Shown in pieces: positions 17,208-26,599 of a stretch of DNA of 64,000 bases. This DNA is from Paenimyroides aestuarii. GTDB lineage: Bacteria; Bacteroidota; Bacteroidia; Flavobacteriales; Flavobacteriaceae. Where the stretch lies: NCBI RefSeq assembly GCF_024628805.1, contig NZ_CP102382.1, positions 930,001-994,000 of the forward strand, in the 5' to 3' direction. Both the position numbers and the translations under genes were made by a program. The notes under the pieces were generated by a model. It was not told the origin of the DNA, did not search any database, and saw nothing but the letters and a program-made list of their open reading frames with translations. Position 1 is the first letter of the stretch. Every line of letters begins with the position of its first letter.

Positions 17208-20200
17208 TTAGTCTATTTTATACCAATTTGTTCCATTACTTTGAATACGCATAGTACCTTGTACGTTGAATTTATCAAATGTTACACCGTTAGCTAAAGT
17301 TACTTGTTCTGTTAACGTTATAATATTACCTGTTCCGTCCATTTTACGTAGAATAATTATTCTACCATTATTTTCACTAGCAGCTGGTAATGTTACTGTT
17401 AACGCTGCTGATGACGCATCGATTAATATTGTATCATCATCTGCTACTACTGTACTGCTAGTAGCAATGCTTCTTACGGTATTTGAAGGTTTATAATAAG
17501 CACCTCCATCTGACCCTACAGTTATTTGGTTATCATCATCTGCACTAACAACATTTGCTGTAGTCGCTGTTCCTCTTTCTGGAGTGTATGTGATAATACC
17601 TGTGTTTACATCTTGTGTCATTGCTGTTAAAGATTCTTCAGCTTCAATGATATTGATGATCTCACTATAAATATCGCCTTGGTTTTGGATGTTTGTTACC
17701 ACATCGCCTACTACATCTACTGTTAAGGTTTCCCCGTTGGCATTTGTAAAGGTGTAGGTTCCGTCTGTGTTTTTACCCATGGTTAAGGTGTTCGCATCAA
17801 AGGTCATTACCGTTCCGTCTACCGCTGTGTGCGTGAAGGTTCCGTCGCCGTTGTCTACAAATAGATCGCTCTCTTGTTCTAAGATATTGATGATCTCACT
17901 ATAGATAGCGCCTTGGTTTTGGATGTTTGTTACCACATCGCCTACTACATCTACTGTTAAGGTTTCCCCGTTGGCATTTGTAAAGGTGTAGGTTCCGTCT
18001 GTGTTTTTACCCATGGTTAAGGTGTTCGCATCAAAGGTCATTACCGTTCCGTCTACCGCTGTGTGCGTGAAGGTTCCGTCGCCGTTGTCTACAAATAGAT
18101 CGCTCTCTTGTTCTAAGATATTGATGATCTCACTATAGATAGCGCCTTGGTTTTGGATGTTCGTTACCACATCGCCTACTACATCTACTGTTAAGGTTTC
18201 CCCGTTGGCATTTGTAAAGGTGTAGGTTCCGTCTGTGTTTTTACCCATGGTTAAGGTGTTCGCATCAAAGGTCATTACCGTTCCGTCTACCGCTGTGTGC
18301 GTGAAGGTTCCGTCGCCGTTGTCTACAAATAGATCGCTCTCTTGTTCTAAGATGTTGATGATCTCACTATAAATAGCGCCTTGGTTTTGGATGTTTGTTA
18401 CCACATCGCCTACTACATCTACTGTTAAGGTTTCCCCGTTGGCATTTGTAAAGGTGTAGGTTCCGTCTGTGTTTTTACCCATGGTTAAGGTGTTCGCATC
18501 AAAGGTCATTACCGTTCCGTCTACCGCTGTGTGCGTGAAGGTTCCGTCGCCGTTGTCTACAAATAGATCGCTCTCTTGTTCTAAGATATTGATGATCTCA
18601 CTATAAATATCGCCTTGGTTTTGGATGTTTGTTACCACATCGCCTACTACATCTACTGTTAAGGTTTCCCCGTTGGCATTTGTAAAGGTGTAGGTTCCGT
18701 CTGTGTTTTTACCCATGGTTAAGGTGTTCGCATCAAAGGTCATTATCGTTCCGTCTACCGCTGTGTGCGTGAAGGTTCCGTCGCCGTTGTCTACAAATAG
18801 ATCGCTCTCTTGTTCTAAGATGTTGATGATCTCACTATAAATATCGCCTTGGTTTTGGATGTTTGTTACCACATCGCCTACTACATCTACTGTTAAGGTT
18901 TCCCCGTTGGCATTTGTAAAGGTGTAGGTTCCGTCTGTGTTTTTACCCATGGTTAAGGTGTTCGCATCAAAGGTCATTACCGTTCCGTCTACCGCTGTGT
19001 GCGTGAAGGTTCCGTCGCCGTTGTCTACAAATAGATCGCTCTCTTGTTCTAAGATGTTGATGATCTCACTATAAATATCGCCTTGGTTTTGGATGTTTGT
19101 TACCACATCGCCTACTACATCTACTGTTAAGGTTTCCCCGTTGGCATTTGTAAAGGTGTAGGTTCCGTCTGTGTTTTTACCCATGGTTAAGGTGTTCGCA
19201 TCAAAGGTCATTACCGTTCCGTCTACCGCTGTGTGCGTGAAGGTTCCGTCGCCGTTGTCTCTGAAAATATCGCTCTCTTGTTCTAAGATGTTGATGATCT
19301 CACTATAAATATCGCCTTGGTTTTGGATGTTTGTTACCACATCGCCTACTACATCTACTGTTAAGGTTTCCCCGTTGGCATTTGTAAAGGTGTAGGTTCC
19401 GTCTGTGTTTTTACCCATGGTTAAGGTGTTCGCATCAAAGGTCATTACCGTTCCGTCTACCGCTGTGTGCGTGAAGGTTCCGTCGCCGTTGTCTACAAAT
19501 AGATCGCTCTCTTGTTCTAAGATGTTGATGATCTCACTATAAATATCGCCTTGGTTTTGGATGTTTGTTACCACATCGCCTACTACATCTACTGTTAAGG
19601 TTTCCCCGTTGGCATTTGTAAAGGTGTAGGTTCCGTCTGTGTTTTTACCCATGGTTAAGGTGTTCGCATCAAAGGTCATTACCGTTCCGTCTACCGCTGT
19701 GTGCGTGAAGGTTCCGTCGCCGTTGTCTACAAATAGATCGCTCTCTTGTTCTAAGATGTTGATGATCTCACTATAAATATCGCCTTGGTTTTGGATGTTT
19801 GTTACCACATCGCCTACTACATCTACTGTTAAGGTTTCCCCGTTGGCATTTGTAAAGGTGTAGGTTCCGTCTGTGTTTTTACCCATGGTTAAGGTGTTCG
19901 CATCAAAGGTCATTACCGTTCCGTCTACCGCTGTGTGCGTGAAGGTTCCGTCGCCGTTGTCTACAAATAGATCGCTCTCTTGTTCTAAGATATTGATGAT
20001 CTCACTATAAATATCGCCTTGGTTTTGGATGTTCGTTACCACATCGCCTACTACATCTACTGTTAAGGTTTCCCCGTTGGCATTTGTAAAGGTGTAGGTT
20101 CCGTCGTTATTGTTAACCATATCCAAAGTGTTCGCATCAAAGGTCATTACCGTTCCGTCTACTGCTGTGTGCGTGAAGGTTCCGTCGCCGTTGTCTACAA

Positions 20201-23200
20201 ATAGATCGCTCTCTTGTTCTAAGATGTTGATGATCTCACTATAGATAGCGCCTTGGTTTTGGATGTTTGTTACCACATCGCCTACTACGTCTACTGTTAA
20301 GGTTTCCCCGTTGGCATTTGTAAAGGTGTAGGTTCCGTCTGTGTTTTTACCCATGGTTAAGGTGTTCGCATCAAAGGTCATTACCGTTCCGTCTACCGCT
20401 GTGTGCGTGAAGGTTCCGTCGCCGTTGTCTACAAATAGATCGCTCTCTTGTTCTAAGATGTTGATGATCTCACTATAAATATCGCCTTGGTTTTGGATGT
20501 TTGTTACCACATCGCCTACTACATCTACTGTTAAGGTTTCCCCGTTGGCATTTGTAAAGGTGTAGGTTCCGTCTGTGTTTTTACCCATGGTTAAGGTGTT
20601 CGCATCAAAGGTCATTACCGTTCCGTCTACCGCTGTGTGCGTGAAGGTTCCGTCGCCGTTGTCTACAAATAGATCGCTCTCTTGTTCTAAGATATTGATG
20701 ATCTCACTATAGATAGCGCCTTGGTTTTGGATGTTCGTTACCACATCGCCTACTACATCTACTGTTAAGGTTTCCCCGTTGGCATTTGTAAAGGTGTAGG
20801 TTCCGTCGTTATTGTTAACCATATCCAAAGTGTTCGCATCAAAGGTCATTACCGTTCCGTCTACTGCTGTGTGCGTGAAGGTTCCGTCGCCGTTGTCTAC
20901 AAATAGATCGCTCTCTTGTTCTAAGATGTTGATGATCTCACTATAGATAGCGCCTTGGTTTTGGATGTTTGTTACCACATCGCCTACTACGTCTACTGTT
21001 AAGGTTTCCCCGTTGGCATTTGTAAAGGTGTAGGTTCCGTCGTTATTGTTAACCATATCCAAAGTGTTCGCATCAAAGGTCATTACCGTTCCGTCTACTG
21101 CTGTGTGCGTGAAGGTTCCGTCGCCGTTGTCTCTGAAAATATCGCTCTCTTGTTCTAAGATGTTGATGATCTCACTATAAATATCGCCTTGGTTTTGGAT
21201 GTTTGTTACCACATCGCCTACTACGTCTACTGTTAAGGTTTCCCCGTTGGCATTTGTAAAGGTGTAGGTTCCGTCGTTATTGTTAACCATATCCAAAGTG
21301 TTCGCATCAAAGGTCATTACCGTTCCGTCTACTGCTGTGTGCGTGAAGGTTCCGTCGCCGTTGTCTACAAATAGATCGCTCTCTTGTTCTAAGATGTTGA
21401 TGATCTCACTATAGATAGCGCCTTGGTTTTGGATGTTTGTTACCACATCGCCTACTACGTCTACTGTTAAGGTTTCCCCGTTGGCATTTGTAAAGGTGTA
21501 GGTTCCGTCGTTATTGTTAACCATATCCAAAGTGTTCGCATCAAAGGTCATTACCGTTCCGTCTACTGCTGTGTGCGTGAAGGTTCCGTCGCCGTTGTCT
21601 CTGAAAATATCGCTCTCTTGTTCTAAGATGTTGATGATCTCACTATAAATATCGCCTTGGTTTTGGATGTTTGTTACCACATCGCCTACTACGTCTACTG
21701 TTAAGGTTTCCCCGTTGGCATTTGTAAAGGTGTAGGTTCCGTCTGTGTTTTTACCCATGGTTAAGGTGTTCGCATCAAAGGTCATTACCGTTCCGTCTAC
21801 CGCTGTGTGCGTGAAGGTTCCGTCGCCGTTGTCTACAAATAGATCGCTCTCTTGTTCTAAGATGTTGATGATCTCACTATAGATAGCGCCTTGGTTTTGG
21901 ATGTTTGTTACCACATCGCCTACTACGTCTACTGTTAAGGTTTCCCCGTTGGCATTTGTAAAGGTGTAGGTTCCGTCGTTATTGTTAACCATATCCAAAG
22001 TGTTCGCATCAAAGGTCATTACCGTTCCGTCTACTGCTGTGTGCGTGAAGGTTCCGTCGCCGTTGTCTCTGAAAATATCGCTCTCTTGTTCTAAGATGTT
22101 GATGATCTCACTATAAATATCGCCTTGGTTTTGGATGTTTGTTACCACATCGCCTACTACGTCTACTGTTAAGGTTTCCCCGTTGGCATTTGTAAAGGTG
22201 TAGGTTCCGTCGTTATTGTTAACCATATCCAAAGTGTTCGCATCAAAGGTCATTACCGTTCCGTCTACTGCTGTGTGCGTGAAGGTTCCGTCGCCGTTGT
22301 CTACAAATAGATCGCTCTCTTGTTCTAAGATGTTGATGATCTCACTATAGATAGCGCCTTGGTTTTGGATGTTTGTTACCACATCGCCTACTACGTCTAC
22401 TGTTAAGGTTTCCCCGTTGGCATTTGTAAAGGTGTAGGTTCCGTCGTTATTGTTAACCATATCCAAAGTGTTCGCATCAAAGGTCATTACCGTTCCGTCT
22501 ACTGCTGTGTGCGTGAAGGTTCCGTCGCCGTTGTCTCTGAAAATATCGCTCTCTTGTTCTAAGATGTTGATGATCTCACTATAAATATCGCCTTGGTTTT
22601 GGATGTTTGTTACCACATCGCCTACTACGTCTACTGTTAAGGTTTCCCCGTTGGCATTTGTAAAGGTGTAGGTTCCGTCTGTGTTTTTACCCATGGTTAA
22701 GGTGTTCGCATCAAAGGTCATTACCGTTCCGTCTACCGCTGTGTGCGTGAAGGTTCCGTCGCCGTTGTCTACAAATAGATCGCTCTCTTGTTCTAAGATG
22801 TTGATGATCTCACTATAGATAGCGCCTTGGTTTTGGATGTTTGTTACCACATCGCCTACTACGTCTACTGTTAAGGTTTCCCCGTTGGCATTTGTAAAGG
22901 TGTAGGTTCCGTCGTTATTGTTAACCATATCCAAAGTGTTCGCATCAAAGGTCATTACCGTTCCGTCTACTGCTGTGTGCGTGAAGGTTCCGTCGCCGTT
23001 GTCTCTGAAAATATCGCTCTCTTGTTCTAAGATGTTGATGATCTCACTATAAATATCGCCTTGGTTTTGGATGTTTGTTACCACATCGCCCACTACATCT
23101 ACTGTTAAGGTTTCCCCGTTGGCGTTAGTGAAGGTGTAGGTTCCGTCGTTATTGTTAACCATATCCAAAGTGTTCGCATCAAAGGTCATTACCGTTCCGT

Positions 23201-24020
23201 CTACCGCTGTGTGCGTGAAGGTTCCGTCGCCGTTGTCTACAAATAGATCGCTCTCTTGTTCTAAGATGTTGATGATCTCACTATAAATATCGCCTTGGTT
23301 TTGGATGTTTGTTACCACATCGCCTACTACATCTACTGTTAAGGTTTCCCCGTTGGCATTTGTAAAGGTGTAGGTTCCGTCTGTGTTTTTACCCATGGTT
23401 AAGGTGTTCGCATCAAAGGTCATTACCGTTCCGTCTACCGCTGTGTGCGTGAAGGTTCCGTCGCCGTTGTCTACAAATAGATCGCTCTCTTGTTCTAAGA
23501 TGTTGATGATCTCACTATAGATATCGCCTTGGTTTTGGATGTTTGTTACCACATCGCCTACTACGTCTACTGTTAAGGTTTCCCCGTTGGCATTTGTAAA
23601 GGTGTAGGTTCCGTCGTTATTGTTAACCATATCCAAAGTGTTCGCATCAAAGGTCATTACCGTTCCGTCTACTGCTGTGTGCGTGAAGGTTCCGTCGCCG
23701 TTGTCTCTGAAAATATCGCTCTCTTGTTCTAAGATGTTGATGATCTCACTATAAATATCGCCTTGGTTTTGGATGTTTGTTACCACATCGCCTACTACAT
23801 CTACTGTTAAGGTTTCCCCGTTGGCATTTGTAAAGGTGTAGGTTCCGTCGTTATTGTTAACCATATCCAAAGTGTTCGCATCAAAGGTCATTACCGTTCC
23901 GTCTACTGCTGTGTGCGTGAAGGTTCCGTCGCCGTTGTCTACAAATAGATCGCTCTCTTGTTCTAAGATGTTGATGATCTCACTATAGATAGCGCCTTGG
24001 TTTTGGATGTTTGTTACCAC
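17208..24020 (-). CDS. 29-unit repeat surface protein, downstream part (frame open to the C-terminus)
   Basis: This is the C-terminal 2,270 residues of one gene whose real start is at 25033. The apparent ATG at 24020 is only a Met inside a repeat (VVGDVVTNIQN with the TG of gtt/atg shared). It holds units 3-29 of a 78-residue repeat, each containing IYSEIINILEQESD, DNGDGTFTHTAVDGTVMTFD and NDGTYTFTNANGETLTVDVV. The C-terminal ~150 residues are unique (IIEAEESLTAMTQDVNTGII, VTLPAASENNGRIIILRKMD, FNVQGTMRIQSNGTNWYKID) and resemble phage tail-fibre ends. The acidic, Thr/Asn-rich units suggest a long beta-stacked shaft. If the missing base near 24079 is real, this part is not translated from the native start. 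Confidence 0.85.
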   Translation of the reverse strand: MVTNIQNQGAIYSEIINILEQESDLFVDNGDGTFTHTAVDGTVMTFDANTLDMVNNNDGTYTFTNANGETLTVDVVGDVVTNIQNQGDIYSEIINILEQESDIFRDNGDGTFTHTAVDGTVMTFDANTLDMVNNNDGTYTFTNANGETLTVDVVGDVVTNIQNQGDIYSEIINILEQESDLFVDNGDGTFTHTAVDGTVMTFDANTLTMGKNTDGTYTFTNANGETLTVDVVGDVVTNIQNQGDIYSEIINILEQESDLFVDNGDGTFTHTAVDGTVMTFDANTLDMVNNNDGTYTFTNANGETLTVDVVGDVVTNIQNQGDIYSEIINILEQESDIFRDNGDGTFTHTAVDGTVMTFDANTLDMVNNNDGTYTFTNANGETLTVDVVGDVVTNIQNQGAIYSEIINILEQESDLFVDNGDGTFTHTAVDGTVMTFDANTLTMGKNTDGTYTFTNANGETLTVDVVGDVVTNIQNQGDIYSEIINILEQESDIFRDNGDGTFTHTAVDGTVMTFDANTLDMVNNNDGTYTFTNANGETLTVDVVGDVVTNIQNQGAIYSEIINILEQESDLFVDNGDGTFTHTAVDGTVMTFDANTLDMVNNNDGTYTFTNANGETLTVDVVGDVVTNIQNQGDIYSEIINILEQESDIFRDNGDGTFTHTAVDGTVMTFDANTLDMVNNNDGTYTFTNANGETLTVDVVGDVVTNIQNQGAIYSEIINILEQESDLFVDNGDGTFTHTAVDGTVMTFDANTLTMGKNTDGTYTFTNANGETLTVDVVGDVVTNIQNQGDIYSEIINILEQESDIFRDNGDGTFTHTAVDGTVMTFDANTLDMVNNNDGTYTFTNANGETLTVDVVGDVVTNIQNQGAIYSEIINILEQESDLFVDNGDGTFTHTAVDGTVMTFDANTLDMVNNNDGTYTFTNANGETLTVDVVGDVVTNIQNQGDIYSEIINILEQESDIFRDNGDGTFTHTAVDGTVMTFDANTLDMVNNNDGTYTFTNANGETLTVDVVGDVVTNIQNQGAIYSEIINILEQESDLFVDNGDGTFTHTAVDGTVMTFDANTLDMVNNNDGTYTFTNANGETLTVDVVGDVVTNIQNQGAIYSEIINILEQESDLFVDNGDGTFTHTAVDGTVMTFDANTLTMGKNTDGTYTFTNANGETLTVDVVGDVVTNIQNQGDIYSEIINILEQESDLFVDNGDGTFTHTAVDGTVMTFDANTLTMGKNTDGTYTFTNANGETLTVDVVGDVVTNIQNQGAIYSEIINILEQESDLFVDNGDGTFTHTAVDGTVMTFDANTLDMVNNNDGTYTFTNANGETLTVDVVGDVVTNIQNQGDIYSEIINILEQESDLFVDNGDGTFTHTAVDGTVMTFDANTLTMGKNTDGTYTFTNANGETLTVDVVGDVVTNIQNQGDIYSEIINILEQESDLFVDNGDGTFTHTAVDGTVMTFDANTLTMGKNTDGTYTFTNANGETLTVDVVGDVVTNIQNQGDIYSEIINILEQESDLFVDNGDGTFTHTAVDGTVMTFDANTLTMGKNTDGTYTFTNANGETLTVDVVGDVVTNIQNQGDIYSEIINILEQESDIFRDNGDGTFTHTAVDGTVMTFDANTLTMGKNTDGTYTFTNANGETLTVDVVGDVVTNIQNQGDIYSEIINILEQESDLFVDNGDGTFTHTAVDGTVMTFDANTLTMGKNTDGTYTFTNANGETLTVDVVGDVVTNIQNQGDIYSEIINILEQESDLFVDNGDGTFTHTAVDGTIMTFDANTLTMGKNTDGTYTFTNANGETLTVDVVGDVVTNIQNQGDIYSEIINILEQESDLFVDNGDGTFTHTAVDGTVMTFDANTLTMGKNTDGTYTFTNANGETLTVDVVGDVVTNIQNQGAIYSEIINILEQESDLFVDNGDGTFTHTAVDGTVMTFDANTLTMGKNTDGTYTFTNANGETLTVDVVGDVVTNIQNQGAIYSEIINILEQESDLFVDNGDGTFTHTAVDGTVMTFDANTLTMGKNTDGTYTFTNANGETLTVDVVGDVVTNIQNQGAIYSEIINILEQESDLFVDNGDGTFTHTAVDGTVMTFDANTLTMGKNTDGTYTFTNANGETLTVDVVGDVVTNIQNQGDIYSEIINIIEAEESLTAMTQDVNTGIITYTPERGTATTANVVSADDDNQITVGSDGGAYYKPSNTVRSIATSSTVVADDDTILIDASSAALTVTLPAASENNGRIIILRKMDGTGNIITLTEQVTLANGVTFDKFNVQGTMRIQSNGTNWYKID

Positions 24021-24439
24021 ATCGCCTACTACGTCTACTGTTAAGGTTTCCCCGTTGGCATTTGTAAAGGTGTAGGTTCGTCGTTATTGTTAACCATATC
24101 CAAAGTGTTCGCATCAAAGGTCATTACCGTTCCGTCTACTGCTGTGTGCGTGAAGGTTCCGTCGCCGTTGTCTACAAATAGATCGCTCTCTTGTTCTAAG
24201 ATGTTGATGATCTCACTATAGATATCGCCTTGGTTTTGGATGTTTGTTACCACATCGCCTACTACATCTACTGTTAAGGTTTCCCCGTTGGCATTTGTAA
24301 AGGTGTAGGTTCCGTCGTTATTGTTAACCATATCCAAAGTGTTCGCATCAAAGGTCATTACCGTTCCGTCTACTGCTGTGTGCGTGAAGGTTCCGTCGCC
24401 GTTGTCTACAAATAGATCGCTCTCTTGTTCTAAGATGTT
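17653..24439. repeat. 29 tandem 234-bp repeats (78 codons), mosaic
   Basis: The marker ttgatgatctcacta recurs every 234 bp from 17653 to 24438, which gives exactly 29 periods once one missing base is restored. Three two-state sites vary among units: GDIY or GAIY, DLFV or DIFR, and LTMGKNT or LDMVNNN. Counting from the N-terminus, DIFR occurs in units 4, 7, 9, 11, 13, 15 and 23, always with GDIY. Units 8-15 form a four-unit (936-bp) higher-order repeat present twice. Synonymous markers (tacgtct/tacatct, accgct/actgct) also segregate by block. The pattern shows repeated unequal exchange or gene conversion. Confidence 0.97.
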
Positions 24440-25033
24440 GATGATCTCACTATAGATATCGCCTTGGTTTTGGATGTTTGTTACCACATTTCCAACTACA
24501 TCTATTAAAACAGCTCCTGGAGGCACACTTGTCCACGTAGAAACATCTGCTGAACCGCCATTTAAAATATATTCTTCAGAAAGGTAATATTGATTACCTT
24601 GATAAGTAACTATATTAGTTGGAATATTAATTGCTGACAGAGGAACAGTAACTGTATTCCCATCACTATCTGTAAGTACTAAATCTCCGTTTATAACAGT
24701 TAAGGTAGTGTTTGTTGTATTTTTATCTAATGCAATAACATCAGACTCATTTACAATACGCATCCATTTATCAATATACCAATAGTAATAACCTGGTTGT
24801 ATATCGTTTTCGTTATTGGTATTAAATACCAACAAACTATTCACATTACCATTTTGAATGGTAGTTGCATCTGTTGTTGAAGATAACGCTACCCTTGGTA
24901 TGAGAACCCCTTTTTTATCTGATGTTACATCTAATTGTGAAGAGGAATTTGGATTCAACGTTCCAATACCTACCTGACTATAAGCGTTGATACCAAATAA
25001 CAATAATGATACTGAAAGTAATTTTCTATTCAT
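24041..25033 (-). CDS. 29-unit repeat surface protein, N-terminal part, truncated by a 1-nt frameshift
   Basis: The true start is at 25033, with a signal peptide (MNRKLLSVSLLLFGINAYSQ) followed by the head domain (QVGIGTLNPNSSSQLDVTSD, KKGVLIPRVALSSTTDAT, SLLVFNTNNENDIQPGYYYW, DKWMRIVNE). A linker with NQYYLSEEYILNGG leads into repeat units 1 and 2. In unit 2 the sequence ggttcgtcg replaces the ggttccgtcg found in all other units, so one C is missing at about 24079. The frame then ends in NNDEPTPLQMPTGKP at 24041. Restoring the base makes 17208-25033 a single frame of 2,608 residues (7,827 nt, divisible by three). Either an assembly error in a long repeat or a real switch-off mutation could explain this. 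Confidence 0.85.
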   Translation of the reverse strand: MNRKLLSVSLLLFGINAYSQVGIGTLNPNSSSQLDVTSDKKGVLIPRVALSSTTDATTIQNGNVNSLLVFNTNNENDIQPGYYYWYIDKWMRIVNESDVIALDKNTTNTTLTVINGDLVLTDSDGNTVTVPLSAINIPTNIVTYQGNQYYLSEEYILNGGSADVSTWTSVPPGAVLIDVVGNVVTNIQNQGDIYSEIINILEQESDLFVDNGDGTFTHTAVDGTVMTFDANTLDMVNNNDGTYTFTNANGETLTVDVVGDVVTNIQNQGDIYSEIINILEQESDLFVDNGDGTFTHTAVDGTVMTFDANTLDMVNNNDEPTPLQMPTGKP

Positions 25034-25085
25034 AACATTAACTAATTATTTTCTAAAATTATTCTAATTATTTTCTAATCAAAGG

Positions 25086-25118
25086 CAAAGGTACTAATAA
25101 AATAAAATTAAATTCAAA
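25086..25118 (-). promoter_or_regulatory. Bacteroidota-type promoter of the repeat gene
   Basis: On the minus strand TTTG (complement of CAAA at 25115-25118) is followed after 21 nt by TACCTTTG (complement of CAAAGGTA at 25086-25093). This matches the TTTG / TAnnTTTG promoter. Transcription would begin about 50 nt before the ATG at 25033. Confidence 0.65.
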
Positions 25119-25129
25119 GTTTTTTTTGA

Positions 25130-25153
25130 TTTATAGCACAAATATGCTATAAA
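25130..25153. promoter_or_regulatory. Palindrome upstream of the repeat-gene promoter
   Basis: TTTATAGCA (25130-25138) and TGCTATAAA (25145-25153) form 9-bp arms with a 6-nt spacer. The site lies 12 bp beyond the -33 element, where an activator would bind. It is not followed by a T-run in the minus direction, so it is unlikely to be the terminator of the kinase gene at 25186. Confidence 0.4.
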
Positions 25154-25185
25154 CAATCCTAAAATAATAAATTTTAATTCGATTT

Positions 25186-25935
25186 TTACACCTTATTGAC
25201 ATAAATTTGCACTTCTAACTCCGCTCCCAATAAGGGTTTGTTCAGATTTAGTGTTCCTTTTATAGCCTTTACTCTTTTTTCTATTAATTTTAATCCGTAA
25301 CCATTTCTTAACATATGTGTTGGCAATCCAACACCATTATCTGTAATTAACAAATATATTTTTTGTGATTCTTGATACAAAGTTACTGATACACAGGTTG
25401 CCTTTGAATGTTTTATAATGTTTGTAAATGCTTCCTTTATAATAAGGAGTAATTCGTTTTGCTGATGTGTGTTTATGCTTTTAACAGCATCTTCTTCTAT
25501 TTCGATTGCTGTTTTGTATGCGTTTGATGTAAAAAATGTATCTGTTAACTTTAATAGTTCATTGGTAAATGTTAAATTGGCAACCGGTTTCTGCTCTAGC
25601 AATTCATGGCTTTTATTTCGAACGTTATGATACACCTCGGTTACCATTTTATTGACTTGTTCTAACTGCGCTGTATTATTTGTGTGTAGGGCTATATCGA
25701 TATTGTTTTTTATTGCTGCTAAAGTTCCTGCTAAATCATCGTGCAGATTTTGCGCCATAGCCGCACGCTCTGCTTTTACACGCTTTGCAAGTTGACTTTC
25801 GGCATGCGTTGCTAATCTCTTTTTTGCTTTTTTTAAATCAATGAGCTTCTTTTTTTGCTTAAAACAAAGTACTGTTAGCACACAACTTGTTAGCAAAAGC
25901 ACTCCTACTACACCTATAATAACCACCCACTGCAT
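25186..25935 (-). CDS. NarL/DegS-type sensor histidine kinase, 249 aa
   Basis: One N-terminal membrane helix (about residues 4-24) leads to a short coiled coil and a HisKA_3 box with His65 in NLHDDLAGTLAAIKNNID. The HATPase_c domain follows, with KEAFTNIIKHSKA (N box), ITDNGVGLP (G1) and NGYGLKLIEKRV (G2). There is no extracellular sensor domain, so it probably senses through the membrane helix or a partner protein. It lies 25 bp after the response regulator gene (25961-26599) and forms a two-component pair with it. Its position between the regulator and the 29-repeat gene suggests, but does not show, control of the surface-protein genes. Confidence 0.88.
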   Translation of the reverse strand: MQWVVIIGVVGVLLLTSCVLTVLCFKQKKKLIDLKKAKKRLATHAESQLAKRVKAERAAMAQNLHDDLAGTLAAIKNNIDIALHTNNTAQLEQVNKMVTEVYHNVRNKSHELLEQKPVANLTFTNELLKLTDTFFTSNAYKTAIEIEEDAVKSINTHQQNELLLIIKEAFTNIIKHSKATCVSVTLYQESQKIYLLITDNGVGLPTHMLRNGYGLKLIEKRVKAIKGTLNLNKPLLGAELEVQIYVNKV

Positions 25936-25960
25936 ACAACAAAAATTTATGGAACGGTTT

Positions 25961-26599
25961 TTAATCTAAAATTAAACCTGATTTACGCACATACGATAGC
26001 AATTCGGTAATGGAATTGGTGTTGGTTTTTTTCATCATTTTTCTGCGATGCGCCACCACTGTATGACGGCTTAAACAAAACTTTTCTGCTGTTGCATTTA
26101 CGGAATAGCCTTTAGCAAAAAATTCTAATATTTCTATTTCGCGCGAACTTAACAATACTTCTTGCACTTTGCTTGCTTCTTCTAAAATATTAGCAATGAT
26201 TGGACAGAAAAAAGATGTTCCTTTTTTTAAGGTATTTAAACAATCAATAACTACATCAAAACCTGCTATTTTTGATATAACCGCTTCTGGTCGTGCCGAA
26301 ATTATGGTACGAATGGCCACTATTTGCGTTACGCTACTTATAATAATTATTTTTACCTTTTTATTTACACGACGGATTTCATTAACGATTTCAATACCCA
26401 ATTGATCGCCCAAATAATAGTCTAAAAACAAATAAACTTCTTTGCGTGGATTCTTCAAAAAATAATCCATTCGCATTTTTGCATCGTTCAATACATGAAT
26501 TTCATCAAAAATCCCTACTTTTTCTAACAACAAAGTAAATGAATCGGTGAATAACGCATGATCATCTACTACAACTGCAACTTTTTCTATATTTTCCAT
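25961..26599 (-). CDS. NarL/FixJ-family response regulator, 212 aa
   Basis: The receiver domain has the acidic pair Asp12-Asp13 (VVVDDHALF), the phospho-acceptor Asp60 (LFLDYYLGDQLG), the Ser/Thr position (IIISSV) and Lys110 (ISKIAG). The C-terminal LuxR-type HTH reads LSSREIEILEFFAKGYSVNA then LSRHTVVAHRRKMMKKTNTN. A phosphorylated dimer should bind DNA and activate transcription. It is the first gene of a two-gene operon with the kinase at 25186-25935. A 507-bp non-coding stretch lies upstream, with a 20-bp palindrome at 26929-26948. Targets are unknown. Confidence 0.92.
   Translation of the reverse strand: MENIEKVAVVVDDHALFTDSFTLLLEKVGIFDEIHVLNDAKMRMDYFLKNPRKEVYLFLDYYLGDQLGIEIVNEIRRVNKKVKIIIISSVTQIVAIRTIISARPEAVISKIAGFDVVIDCLNTLKKGTSFFCPIIANILEEASKVQEVLLSSREIEILEFFAKGYSVNATAEKFCLSRHTVVAHRRKMMKKTNTNSITELLSYVRKSGLILD

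Noticed and set aside
17653..24439. Regular repeats considered as a CRISPR array
   Set aside because: The period is 234 bp without unique spacers, the frame is open throughout, and no cas gene is nearby. It is a coding repeat.
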